DNA of 64,000 nt from Dillenia suffruticosa (Eukaryota > Streptophyta > Magnoliopsida > Dilleniales > Dilleniaceae), in contig JAVTVX010000030.1 in NCBI GenBank assembly GCA_033439265.1, positions 8,691,774 to 8,755,773 on the forward strand, read 5' to 3'. The notes beneath the pieces were generated by a model that saw only the letters and a list, made by a program, of their open reading frames with translations, made no database searches and was not told where the DNA came from. A program made the translations under genes and the position numbers. This document shows, in pieces, positions 50,374 to 62,131 of this stretch (positions within the stretch are counted from its first letter, which is position 1; every line of letters begins with the position of its first letter).

Positions 50374-52312
50374 CATCTCTTAGTTTAGGGCCTGTGGGTT
50401 GTTTTGGTAGTTGCTTTAGTCAGAACTTTGTTGAAGATATATGCTATATTCTTAATTATTTCTCCTCAGATTGACTTAGGTAAGGTGAAATAAGAAATCA
50501 TGCTCTTTGCCCCATCCTGAGGTATTCTATTTTGTTTTTCAGCAATAGCATTCGTGTTGGAAGAGCTAGACATAGTGTACTGTGGGATGATACCACATTT
50601 TTCTAGGAAGAGAGCGAATGGTCTTGGATGTTGTTCACTTGATTTCTCATTTCTATCATAGTAATCTTCACCACAGTCAAATTTAACTTTCTTAATCCTT
50701 TTACTGAGTTGATTTTTAACTTTAGTTTTATAAATTTCAAACACATCTAGAGATTGTGATATATTTGTAAAGAGATATATATAGCAATATCTGGAATAAT
50801 CATCTATAAATGTAGTGAAATATCGTTGACCATTTTAAAAAACCAAAGGGAATAGTTTATAGATATCCATATGAATTAGTTCTAAGGCGTTTAAAGTCCT
50901 ATTGGCTTCAAATCTCTTTTTATTGGTTTGTTTACCTTTTATACAACTTACACAATTATCAAAATCAGTGAAATTAAGGGTATTAAGAGTTTTTTTTTAC
51001 ACTAGTCTCTCTATTTTTTGCCTGAAGATATATCCCAATCATTTGTGCCATATGAAGAAAAATTCTCATTGATTAATTTACGCTCTAAAATTGCAATGCT
51101 AATATGCATGAATTGATTAAATGAAATCAATCAAATAAAGAATATCAAATCCTGATAGAGAAGCAAAACCAACCAATTTGAAATCAAGAAACAAATCAAA
51201 TTTTCTATTTTTGAAAGAAAAGTAAAATCGAATTTGTTCAACATAGAAAAATAAATCAAATTCCATCTAAAAGATGGTACAATAAAAGTTTTATGTAAAT
51301 CCAAATTGAAACCGGTCATTAACAATTATCTAAATCGTCATATGGTTTCAATTGAAACTTTATTGCTATCGCCTATATAAATGTATCTTTCATAATCAGT
51401 TGGCAATTGACAATTTAAGCAACCCTACACAGACACACTGATGTAAGTAGTAGTAGCAGAATCTACCCATCAAATGTGTCTTGCTGAAGATAAATTAATC
51501 TCAGAACAAACCAAACTAAGAAATATATCTTAGCATGCCAAGCATGATAATTGGTATATTCCTTCTTCCAATGCCCTTCAATACCACAAAAAACAACTTT
51601 TCCTTCCAGTTCACTCAATGCCTTTTATGGCTTCTTTTGCAGTGTCATAATTACAGCATCCTAATCGTGCTTTCTCTTTTTTCCTTTCCTTTTGCCCTTA
51701 ATGGTCAAGAAAGAACTTTTCTGTCTTGTCTTGCTTTAACATTTTGTTGGACACAATACAAAATGAGTTTATTTAGAGACCAAGTTTCTTTTGGTAGTTG
51801 TAGTTCACTTTGAACTAATTATACTATGCAGGAAGAGAAATGAGAACCAAATACACTAACAAGTCCTTAAAGAGTTCGAGGTTCGGTGCTTTCAATTTTG
51901 AAGCAAGGTGAGATATCTCAAGGATATACTCACTAATGTTTTCTTAACCTTTATACCAAATTGAGATAAGATTTGTCAAGAATATACCAATCTCACCATT
52001 TTCATTCCTGACAAATCATTTCTCATTATCTTCAAGGAAAGTTTTGGCTGTTATAACAAACTCAGACATGGTGACTCTAAATGCCTTTGGGATGGCTCAT
52101 TTCTTGATCATTAGAGATGTGCGATTTGTCCTCTCCTATACTTCAATATCTCTCTTATTATCAGAGGTTCTCTTTTCAATAAAAGGTGGGAGAAAGTCAA
52201 TCCTTAATGCAAACTCTAAATATATGACTTCGAGAACTATCAACAGGTTCTCTTGTCATGATTTGAAATTTGAGTCATTCAACTTAGAAATCGAACTGAG
52301 TTAAACATTAAT
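50374..52312 (-). pseudogene. C2 gag, protease and integrase core (broken)
   Basis: From upstream on the minus strand, gag (about 51840-52312) has a SNFKS-QENLLIVLE start region, AIPKAFRVTMSEF and the capsid core ISIWYKG. The protease site (about 51430-51470) reads WVDSATTTYIS against the usual D-T/S-G-A. The GAG-pre-integrase part (51131-51325) has GFNLDLHKTFIVPSFRWNL. The integrase core (50466-50744) has FDCGEDYYDRNEK, GIIPQYTMSSSS and AEKQNRI, the last Asp/Glu region of the D-D-E core, followed by IIKNIAYIFNK. The frame reaches the TAGGG site of the Athila insertion. Many stops. Confidence 0.85.
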
Positions 52313-53314
52313 GTTGGTAGAAGTAGTATGCAAAGCATAACAGAAAACAATAAATAATCAAATCATGTTTACAATAATTTAAACCAATTAATTAATAATT
52401 CAAATAAATGTAAACCATATCAAGATACCGGTAACTTTATTAATATTTTATCTTTAGATAAATTAATTAACTTATAAGTGATACGCTGATGCATTAATTA
52501 AATATTGATAATAAATTAACATGTCAAATTATCAACCTTCAATTGAGTCGGTTCACAATTTACATATAAAACCAAACAATTACTGATCATTTACTCCCGC
52601 AAGTGCAAACACAATTTTGTTAAAATGCTGACCTTCCTTTAAACCAGTTAATATTCACATAAATTGTATATGCATAACGTTTTATATTCCAAAATAAAAT
52701 AATTTTCATGAAAGAGCTTACTTTGGCAAAATGTTGTTTCGATTATAATATCTAAAAGTATGTATAATAATTATTTAAATTAAAAATTATATGCTTAATT
52801 GAACTTATGTCCAATTTTAACCTAATGGGTTTAAATTTGAAAATTTGATATGCTTTAAGGTCCAATTAAATAATCTGCTTGGGCCCTTTTGAATTTAATG
52901 ACCCAAAATTCATTTTGCTTAATGGGTTCTGCAAATTAGATTTGGTAGAGGCCCAATTTTTAATATCAAAACTGGATCACAATTCAACCCAACCAATTTA
53001 TTCACTAGTTCATAATGGGTCCAATGGCCCATTAAGTCAACCAAAAAACAAGCCTAAAACATGTTTCATGAATTAAAACTAGCCCATAAGCAAAAAATTA
53101 ATTTCTCAAGATTTTTTTATTTAATTCCAAAAGCCTTCAAAGTCTTGCCTTGCATTATCATCATTAAAAATTTTGAAGCCCCTGTTTTCCCTTTTTTTAT
53201 GCTTCACACTCTTATGTCTCTGGTGTGTGAATGATTAATTTTTTTAAAAAAGAAATTAAAAAACCGAACACCCTATTTTTCATAAAAAAATTCTTAATGA
53301 TTTAAGTATGTGTG
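52313..53314 (-). other. Leader of C2, about 1 kb, no gene
   Basis: AT-rich. The 52828-53035 part has repeated AATGGG, GGGCCC, GGCCCA and GACCCA words on both strands. Confidence 0.5.
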
Positions 53315-53326
53315 GGGCTAATACCA
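53315..53326 (-). promoter_or_regulatory. Primer-binding site of C2 (decayed)
   Basis: The + strand reads GGGCTAATACCA against GCTCTGATACCA, two bases before the LTR. The core ATACCA is kept. Confidence 0.65.
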
Positions 53327-53328
53327 CT

Positions 53329-53640
53329 TGCCGGGACTAATTTGATGAAATCCATCATTAATACAAACTAATAACTCTTAAATCTACATGTCAAATCATT
53401 AAAAAAAATAAATAGTTAAAGAAATTAACTTAAAGGAAAATATACTTGAATCTACGCTATTTAGATTTCCTTATTAATTTTGAATGTGTGTTCCGATTCA
53501 ATTGGCCTTGAATTGAATTTGTGAATTTGGAGCAATCTTCCAGATTTACGGTGTTCTTCCTAAAAAAATTTATTTAACTGATAGGATATTTGAAAATTGA
53601 GGATTCACCGGATCCAAGGATTCACTAGATCTGATAGTTA
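53329..53640 (-). repeat. 5' LTR of C2, truncated
   Basis: Begins TGCCGGGACTAATTTGATG and matches 26738-27000 (shared AAATCCAT, ATCTACATGTCAAATCATTAA, CTTCCTAAAAAAATTT and AAAATTGA blocks). After about 53640 the match is lost, so the outer about 230 bp are deleted or replaced. Confidence 0.75.
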
Positions 53641-54179
53641 TCAATAACAAATAATAGTAAAATCTCATTCTGAGGATTTACCTCTGCCTCTGCATTTTCT
53701 TGAGCATGTTCAACTTTTTTCATCGAACCTTTTTGTGATTATTAAATAACGTTGTGCAATGCATGCGTTGGGTGCTAGGTCTATAATATTACCTAGGTTT
53801 GACCACACAACTAGAACTTGTTAGAGGTTTAAAAGCCTGGCGGGACCCATAGAAGAGCTAGAATCGTTGAATTTAAGCCGACATGAGAATGAGGTTAGGG
53901 TTATTGTGTGGAGCCGCACAAGACGTGTCCATCTCTCCTTTCCTCATATACCTTGGTTATGCACCCGGAGAAAACCCCCACAACCCATTAGGATATAGTA
54001 GTCGGGCACACCTTTCATGATTCTATTTTCCTCTCTACACCTTTGGAAATTGGATCTTAAACTGATCAAAACCTCTATCAAAATCCGCGTATCTAGTCAA
54101 TGTCTTATGATCACGTATAATCTTTTTCTTTAATTGTTTTGGCTTTAATATAAAGCAGATAACTTTATTTTTAGACATA
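53641..54179. other. Unassigned stretch beside the C2 LTR
   Basis: No family recognised. GC content rises at about 53760-54000 (GCATGCGTTGGGTGC, GAGCCGCACAAGACG), but no frame of useful length or motif was found. Confidence 0.3.
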
Positions 54180-54560
54180 AAAAACTACCTTCTTGATAGT
54201 CTGACCTTGCCCTTTTTTGACTCAGAACTTTTTCTGCCTAACTCTAAATTGTGCAATATTTTCTCATATATAAAATGGACTTTCAGAGCATTTAAAAAGG
54301 CATATCATACAATTGATATTATTGAGAATTAAATTTTCAGTAATTTATCAAAATTACATGTTTTTGTAGTAAGAAACTGCCCTCCATGAGCAATAGCTTT
54401 TGGCCCATTTAGAATTGCCTTCTCGGTTAAATTAGATTAAGCACTAAGCATAAACATTTTAACCCTTTCTCTCAGCTTTATGTGGGCTCTTGAATCACTC
54501 TATTATGGTGTGTGTCGCTAAAATTATAATAATTTTACTAAATTTGTTCTTGTACTGTTT
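54180..54560 (+). repeat. Fragment of an S-family LTR
   Basis: Aligns by eye with 42270-42590 of solo LTR S: TTTTTCTGCCTAACTCTAAATTG against TTTTTCTGCACAACTACAAATTG, then ATAAACATTTTAACCC against ATAAACATTGTAGCCC. Strongly diverged. Confidence 0.5.
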
Positions 54561-55231
54561 ATAAATCTCGTGTTGCGACATTGACTTGGGTATTTTTGTG
54601 TCATTGCAATTGAGCCTATTAATAAACAAGAATGAAATTCCCTAAACCAAGGTGTGTGGCTCAAGTTATGGTTCAATTTCTAAGACTAGTTCTTGCAGGA
54701 TATTTGTTAAATTTCAAGCTAAGTGCTCGGTAATGTGTGTTAAGCTATATAACTGGCTTAAACACAATATTCAACGGCAATATATGTGTCCAACTTTGTG
54801 ATTAGCTTTTGGTTTATTTATTATGACATGTTGAGAATCACAAAAGAATGAAATGGGAAATAAAAACTAAATTATTATACTGAAAGAAATTTGAGTATGG
54901 ATAGTTTATATAGTTTTCAAAGTTTTACAAAACATGTAAATAAAACTCATTAGAAAAATGAGTTTGAGTTTTGATGATGAGTAAAAATTAGAAAACTTAA
55001 GGTAGATGATGAGTAAAATATTAGAAAGATTAATTTGGAAGAAATTGGAACTAATTTAAGAATGTTTAAAGATAGATACCAGGAACACCGACCTAAAAAA
55101 GATGATTTATTCATGAGCCAAGTTGACTTACCAAGTGCTGAACCAACTTTAAACATAGACAGAATGTTAGACTAGTTGACTTGAGGAGAATTAAAGTCAA
55201 GTCATCATCAGTATAGGAAGATTGAACATAG
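54561..55231. other. Stretch before the CACTA element, no gene
   Basis: May continue the decayed S-family LTR. Its last 150 bp already contain AGTTGACTT words like those beyond the CACTA element at 60118-61140. Confidence 0.35.
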
Positions 55232-55259
55232 ATACATTACAAAAGAAATGGCTTATAGA

Positions 55260-56540
55260 GACGGACAGAAACAGTGAGAAAAATATGATAAAACCGTCGA
55301 TAAAGTTTTTTCCGACGGATAGAGGTTCAGTTTGTTATACATGGGGTCAGGATAGACTTATCCCGACACTTGACTGACTGTTGGAGCATGTTCAACATTC
55401 GGACGGTTAAAAAAGTATCGGTAAAAATCAATCTTATATCATCAGTTGTAAATGATTAGTAAAAGTTATTACTTTTAAAGTCATTTTGTAAAAAGTTAGT
55501 AAAAATTATTATTTTTATCGTCACCTTGTAAAGAGTTAGTAAAAGTTACAACATTTATCATCACTCAATATAACCGTTAAGAATTATTACAATTATTTAT
55601 TTATTGTCCCCAATCACATAACACGTATGTTAAGAAATATCATTATTTTTATTATCGGTAAATACAAATGTCAATAAATATTACTATAATACCATCGTAT
55701 CTTATCACATAGGAAATGTTAATACTTTGTCGTCACTCACTATAACCGTTAATAATTGTTATACTATTTATTGTCGGTAAATATAGAACCAGATATGTTA
55801 GAGAATGTTATAATTTTTTTTTGTCGGTTATGATAAGTGTTGATAAAAATCAATTTTTATCATTAGTTTAAAAATGTTAGTAAAAGTTACTATTTTTATT
55901 ATCGCCTACTACAGAAATGTTACAACCTATTACTACCTTTATCGTCCAAAACTATAGTTGTTAAGAATTGTTACTACATGTTACTACTTTTATTGTCAGA
56001 TATTACAAATGTTAGTAAATATTACTACAGATATCATCACTTACCACATGTATAGGAAATGTTACTACCGTAAATATTACTATTTTCACCATAATCGTTA
56101 ATAATTATTATACTATTTATTATCGGTAAGTCACCATAACTGTTAAAAATTGTTATACTATTTATTATCGGTAAGTATAGAGTTATACGTTAAGAAATAT
56201 TACAAAATTTTTGTTTGTCGGTTATGATAAGTGTTAGTAAATGTTACTAGTTTTATAGTCGATTATCACAAACGTTAATAAATATTACTACTTTTATCTT
56301 GGATAGACAGATGTTACAAAATTACCCTTTTATCATTGGTTACACAAGTGATAGGAAATGTTATTACCTTTTATCATCGTTACCATCATTTTATTGTAGA
56401 CATTTATCGTCGGTTACCATTAATTATCACATGTGTTAGTATAAATTACTACCATATATTATCGGTTACTACACTCTCTTAGGAAATTAGGAAATGCATT
56501 CCCTTTTATCATGTTAGGAAATATTATAGAAATATTTACT
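55260..56540 (+). repeat. Left subterminal repeat arm of the CACTA element
   Basis: Some twenty degenerate copies of GTTAGTAAAAGTTATTACT plus TTTATCGTC words, spaced irregularly at about 50-60 bp. Confidence 0.75.
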
Positions 56541-57128
56541 AGATACGATTTTTTTAAGATAGTATAGATTTGAATGCTATAAAACTAGAAAATAAAGAAA
56601 TTATAAAAATAATATAAACAAAGAATGTTAATACATTGATTTCTAAGCAAAATGACATATTCATATAAGAATCAAAAAAAAAAAAAACAAAGAAAAAATT
56701 GTAAGTCCTACAACTGCACGTCTTTAAGATGTTACCATCACAATTGAAAGGCATTTTTATCCACAATGCTTCCTTCGTATCAATTTATTCATATAAAACC
56801 ATAGTGAAATTAATATAATGACATTGTAAAAAATGATTGTAAATAAAAAAATTACCTTTTGGAGTCAAGTATGATGATGATGGTAGTAATGATGATAGTT
56901 GAATTTTATGTGCATTCCCAACATAGTAGAGAGTGAGTGGAGTGAGGTAGTGATGTGGATGGTAGTGAGGTAGTGAGTGATTGAGTGGAGTCAAGGTAGT
57001 GATGATGATGGTTGGGTTTTATGTATACTCCTACTTGTGAGTGAGAGATTTAGATGGGTTACGGAATGAGAGATTTCAAGGGAATGAGAAGAGAGAAGGA
57101 GAAACTTTAATGGTGAAGTTTTCTGCGT

Positions 57129-57364
57129 ATGATTTATATAATATATCATATTCATAAATAAATTTTCAAAATCCGCTCATTTTTTTTTGTTTTTTTCCCG
57201 CCTCTTTTTTCATTCTTTTTTTTTTCTATTACCGCGCACGTTGTTTTAATTCTTCACATTTTTTTATACTTTTAAACTTTTAATCAATGCCGCGACATGT
57301 CTTTCCACTTTAAAAAAATCACTTACTTATTTTTACTACTTATTACCTTACTATTACTACATAT
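57129..57364 (+). repeat. Internal direct duplication in the CACTA element, unit A
   Basis: Shares with 58213-58463 the order ATGATTTATA, AATATATCAT, CAAAATC/AAAATCTT, CCCGCCTC, TTTTTAAT-type tracts, CACTTACT and TTTTTACTACTTA, CTTA-TATTACTACAT. Confidence 0.65.
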
Positions 57365-58059
57365 TAAGGTTCAATAATTTTTAAGTAACATATCATATGT
57401 TTATATTTCAAGTGACATATCATAAGCATGAAACAAATGTTGAAAATAAATTTTCAAAAGAGCCATTTTTCATTAGAAATTTTTTTGTGGTATGCGTTTT
57501 TATTTTTTATCGTCTTTTTTTTAATCATCTTATTTTTCAGAGTTTAGTAATTATTTTAACCCTCTTTCTTCTTTTCCCATATGTTTCAAATGTTTCCATA
57601 TGTGATATTTTTCGATTAGCTTGTGTTATTTTTCTATTAACTTGTGATTTTTAAGACTTGTTACGATTACATACAAATGCAACATATATGTTTTATACAA
57701 ATTTTATACAGTTATTGTATTACCATTGTCTTACCACTTGTTACTAGACACTTATTAGCTATTATAAATCACTCGTTATCATATGTTACTATGCCCTTAT
57801 TATACAAATTTTATACAATTATTATCTTACCAAGATCAATTGTTTTCACTTGTTACCATGATGGAGAATAAAAAAGTTACTTGTTACCATGCCAATTTTA
57901 TACAATTATACTAGATGTTGGAGCAAGTGTATAATTGTAGGCAATTGTATCACTGTGCTCTTATCATGCCATATCACTACACATATGCCATATCACATGC
58001 CTACGCGGTTGCGCCACATGGGCATGCGCGGTTGCGTCGCGCAGGCATATGCGGTAAAT

Positions 58060-60110
58060 GTTACTATCTTAATGTTAGTAAATGTTACTACCTTTTACGT
58101 TTAGTTACACAACCGCGTGTATGTGCAGTAAATGCTACTATCTTTTATCATCATTTATATATATATATGCTAGTAAATGTTACTATCTTTTACGTTAGTT
58201 ACACAATCGCATATGATTTATACAATATATGATATATAATATATCATCTTTCCAAACAAATTTTTAAAATCTTTTCAAAAGCCATCCATTTTTCCCGCCT
58301 CATTTTTAATTGCCCATTTTTTCTTTTATACTTTTTTTTCTCGCCTCATTTTTTATTACCCACTTCTTAATTCCTCATATTTTTTAATTAATACCACAAC
58401 TGCCTTTCAATTGAAAAAACACTTACTATATAATTTTTACTACTTACCTTATTATTACTACATTTACTACATAACACATGCTTACACTGTGATATGCTGT
58501 GCTAATTATATCCATTTGATTAATCACATGAGTATCAAGTTATTGATATAGTAATAATATTTACTAGTAGTGTGGTAGTAGTGGTGATTTAATAATAATA
58601 ATAGGATAAGTACAATGTAGTAATATAGTAGTAATTACTAGAGGTGATACTTATAGTATAGTAATATTTACCACTAGTAATATAGTAATATAGTAGTAAT
58701 AAGATATTATGTGCGGACTAGTAAATTTATAATATTCTTATTTTTAATTAATATAATTAAAATTTTTAATATTATTATTTTTAATAATGCAATGATATTA
58801 AATTACTAATTTATTTAATATAGTGTTATAATTTATTTTTAATTATTAGATAATATAGATGATAATAATACATTATTTATTAATTTTGAATATTATATAA
58901 TTTTATATAAATTCCTAAAAAATAGTATACTATAATTTATTTTACTTCATATTTAGGATCTATATAATTTCAATGACAACTCTATAATAAAATCACAATT
59001 CCATAATAAAATCTTTAATCTTCTTCGCGTGTCAAAAAAATTTTCTATCCTCATCCAATTTTCAAGTCAAATCCAATTTAATCAAATTTTCCTTTTTTAT
59101 GCCAATTTTCAGCAAATTTCTTAGCACTCAAAACAATTTAACCGACAAAATTGTCTGTAACTAATGATATGAGTAAGTTATATTAACAATCGATAATCAA
59201 AGATAGTAAATTTACTGACACCTATGATATCTGATCTGATGGGTAGTAACATTTACTAACATATCGGTAGTAACATTTACTAACAACATAGTAACATTTA
59301 TCGTTACCACAATGAATGAAAGGTAGTAACATTCAATAGGTGAAAAGTAGAAATACTAACAGGTCACTCACAGTAAATGACATTTCCTATTATAACTATA
59401 AATATACATATCCTACATTTATCATATCTTACTACACTTACCATATCTTTCATATCCAACACTTACCATACCTTACCATTACTTATCATATTCTATATAT
59501 CCTACACTTGCTATACCTTACTATACTTATCATACCTTATGACAATTTACCATCTCAATACCTTATCACATTGATAACCTTCCATATCTTATTGCTTTTT
59601 TACCCCCTCTCACTCACAAAAACAACCCTTATACTAACTAATTAACACACTCAATGTAACTCTATATATAACTCTATATAGACGGTGGATGATAACTATC
59701 AAAATAACTCTAAGTCACTACTCACTAAATCACTTAGTAAGTCACCAAGTTACTAAAAATACTACTTATATTTTCCTATCAGGTGTAAACATACAACATT
59801 AATTATACAGACAACTTTTCATATCATCACTAGAAAATCTATATTTACCGATCACAAGTTATAGTCGTAAGGATAGGGATATGTAAATGCAGAAGTATTT
59901 ATATCCGTAAATATAGAATATTATTTATACAAACGCTATGCTACCTTTAGCCAAGGTTGAAAATCTTTTCTTGATGACTATTTTAAAATCGTAGGAAAAT
60001 ATATACTATTTCTGACGGTTTCAACTATAACCGTCTATATAGATTCACAAATCCGTCTGTAAAACTTACCGACAATAAATGTTGCCATCGAGATAATGAT
60101 TTAATTTTGT
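58060..60110 (-). repeat. Right subterminal repeat arm of the CACTA element
   Basis: Degenerate copies of GGTAGTAACATTTACTAAC (for example 59242-59300), the inverse of the left-arm word. Some forward copies lie at 58060-58200. The arm ends with AACCGTC, CCGTCTGTAAAACTTACC and TTTTGTAGTG. Confidence 0.7.
58213..58463 (+). repeat. Internal direct duplication in the CACTA element, unit B
   Basis: Partner of 57129-57364 in the same orientation, about 1.1 kb apart. Confidence 0.65.
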
Positions 60111-60117
60111 AGTGATA

Positions 60118-61140
60118 GTATGTAAGTCAAAGTCAACTCACTAAAGGAACCTAGGTGACTCGAAAAACTCTTTGTTAAATTGGACTAAGTTGAGTCTAAT
60201 GAACAAGTCAACTTGCCCAAATGTATAAGTCAACTAGCTTACTTAATGTAACAATATAGTCAAATATTTGAAGTTCTTACAGGCCAACGGTGAAAATAAA
60301 AATAGGACATAATATCAGGTCAAGTCAACATACTATTGTCACAAGGCAACTTGCACATTCAACACTGAAACAAATCCATAGAAATAAAGTTGACTCACAT
60401 GTTAGCTAACAAAGTAGAAGCCACTAGGAACATGTCATGAGCCATTGCACATGCCAAGACACGGCCCAAACCTTAGAAATTGTGTCATGTACTATGCCAG
60501 GTCGAGTTACACTTTGTTCAAGTTGATACGCACATTTAGGACATAGAAAAATTTGTGAAGGTCAACACAAACATGACACAGGTCATGACACATAGCGAAT
60601 GCCATGACATATGCAATAACATAGAGTGTAAGTCACATGCTAGGCCTAGTCGACTTACACATTGAACCTAATCGACTTGCTTTATTTTGTACTTAGAATA
60701 TTTTAAGTGAGCTCAAAATTAAGTCAACCTAGGAAAGACATACAGTCAACCTATACATGTGCACTACAATGAAAATCTCAAAGGGCATTAGGCACAAGTT
60801 GATTTACACCTTCACTCGAGTTGACTTGCACAAGATCTTAACTTTTCAAGAACACCCCACTAGTCGACTAACAGAAATAGAAAACCAACTTGCATTGAGC
60901 TAAAATGATATATATACTAAGTCAAGTTGTACCAAGTTGACCTATCACAAGCAACATGTCGACTCACATGAACCAGAATGCAAACACACATAAGCAAAGT
61001 CAGACACAAGTTGACTTGAAAGCTTTTCCAAGTTGACTAACATATGCCATAAAGCAAAAATGGCTAAGTACAATCAAGTCCAAGCCGGCCTGAAGCACAA
61101 GGGTTGAAGTTTTAGCCAAAGATTTTTAATGGACATCACC
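60118..61140. repeat. Region dense in TTGAC/GTCAA words
   Basis: Sixteen exact TTGAC or GTCAA words and several near matches (GTCGAC, AAGTTGAT) in about 1 kb, often in the larger context AAGTCAACTTGC or AAGTTGACTTGC. No regular period, no coding frame. The same words occur left of the CACTA element (55080-55231), so the transposon landed inside this region. Confidence 0.6.
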
Positions 61141-61162
61141 TTTTCAAGCTTTCAAATGTTGC

Positions 61163-61420
61163 TATGATGACCCGTTATGCACACATTGCACCCCCTGGCT
61201 AAAGGAAAATAAACATGCAAATGCAGGAGAAATAATATAACTAAAAATGCAAAATTTGGACTCGTGAGAGTAATGCTAGCCATGCGTGATAACACATAAG
61301 GAATAAGTTTAAATAAATAAAATGAATAGTTTTCTCTTTTATGATAAATCTGGAAAATTTTCCACTCTTTGGTGACCGATTAGCAAACTAAGGTTACCAT
61401 GGATATATGATAAATCAATA
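61163..61420 (-). repeat. 3' end of an S-family LTR
   Basis: The minus strand ends GGGGGTGCAATGTGTGCATA and then a GTCATCATA terminus, like GGGGGTGCGATGCCTGAATA and GTCGTCACA at the end of S (43741-43774). TGTGTTATCACGC is shared upstream. The rest of the LTR is missing. Confidence 0.6.
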
Positions 61421-61729
61421 GAAAAATACTTCTACAATCAACAAACAAATCAGAATGAAAAGCCCTCCTTCGACCAGGTGCATTTCATCATAACATAAAG
61501 AGATGAAAATTGTGCAGAAGGCTGCCATTTGTGAACAACTATAAATCAAGACCTATGATACAGTTTACACCACACAAAAGACAGGCATAAGTACATGTCT
61601 TAATGCCAAGAGTATGATATATATCCATAATTATATCAAGAGTACAAAGCAAACAAGGTTAAAGACAAATAGAGTGACAAGTTGAGAACTATCCAAATTG
61701 TTGCATGTAGCGACAAGTTGAATCAATAA

Positions 61730-62131
61730 AGCTGTATTAGAGAAAGAGACCACGCAACTTGCCACCTCCTCTATAGCTGTGAAAATACGAATATGTTATG
61801 TTACTCACAAAATTAATAAAGGGATAGAGATAGTAAAATTACTATCAACCTGGATCTTCGTCGGTACTAAGTTTGGTACATAAAGTTGTAGCAGAACTAA
61901 GTCTACAGAAGTAATCGGTGTCCTTAGCGATGTCTTGCATAGATGAGCTCTTTTTGACACATGTGGGCACACATTTTATCCCACATTAAATTGGATTACC
62001 CCCATAAGGCAAGGAAACAAGAATTTTGCATAGCATCCTGCAAAACTTGCATTTGAATGCCCTATAAGTATCGCAAAAATTAAAGCAATCACAAGAACAG
62101 ATTTAATGTGCTGTTTCTCCTTCTTTTCTAG
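61730..62131 (-). pseudogene. Thionin-like secreted cysteine-rich peptide gene, copy 2 (broken)
   Basis: Inverted partner of copy 1. No ATG remains where the start is expected (CTA at 62131-62129). A basic start KKEKQHIKS leads into a hydrophobic segment SVLVIALIFAILIGHSNA, then GCYAKFLFPCLMG. A frameshift (stop in GGATAA) separates the next block KCVPTCVKKSSSMQDIAKD, then TDYFCRLSSATTLCTKLS; the family's LGC has become LSS. Intron 61849-61777 (73 nt) has intact GT and AG. Exon 2 gives IEEVASCVVSFSNT, with one conserved Cys changed to Phe, and an 18-bp deletion removes the normal stop. The intron length and position equal copy 1. Not functional as read. Confidence 0.6.

Larger units (their letters stand above)
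26738..53640 (-). mobile_element. Ty1/copia element C2, host of a four-level nest
   Basis: A minus-strand copia element split by later insertions. The left LTR is 26738-27274; pol 3' half 27639-29490; the Athila-type element occupies 29496-50368; integrase core, protease and gag lie at 50374-52312; leader, primer site and truncated right LTR start at 53329. The two halves join exactly inside integrase once the insertion and one TAGGG are removed: the right part ends in the codons before CCCTA and the left part resumes at PSLKQLH. All frames are decayed. Confidence 0.85.
55235..60114. mobile_element. Non-autonomous CACTA-like DNA transposon, 4.88 kb
   Basis: Left end CATTACAAAAGAAATGG, right end inverse CACTACAAAATTAAATC, matching plant CACTA termini (CACTACAAAA). 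A 3-bp target duplication ATA flanks it (55232-55234 and 60115-60117), the size used by CACTA elements. Both ends carry hundreds of bases of degenerate subterminal repeats in opposite orientation. No frame resembles a TNPD-type transposase; the longest ORFs (about 100 codons) are AT-rich or repeat-derived. The motif GACGGTT/CCGTC near both ends fits the style of the smaller repeats at 5080 and 24101. It would need transposase from elsewhere. Confidence 0.75.

Noticed and set aside
57915-58232. 105- and 71-codon ORFs in the CACTA interior
   Set aside because: Read through TTAGTAAATGTTACTA-type repeats and GCGGTTGCG words; no transposase features.
59340-59645. 101-codon + ORF rich in Tyr/Thr/Ile
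   Set aside because: Product of repeated CATATCTTAC/CTTACCATAC words in the right arm, not a protein signature.
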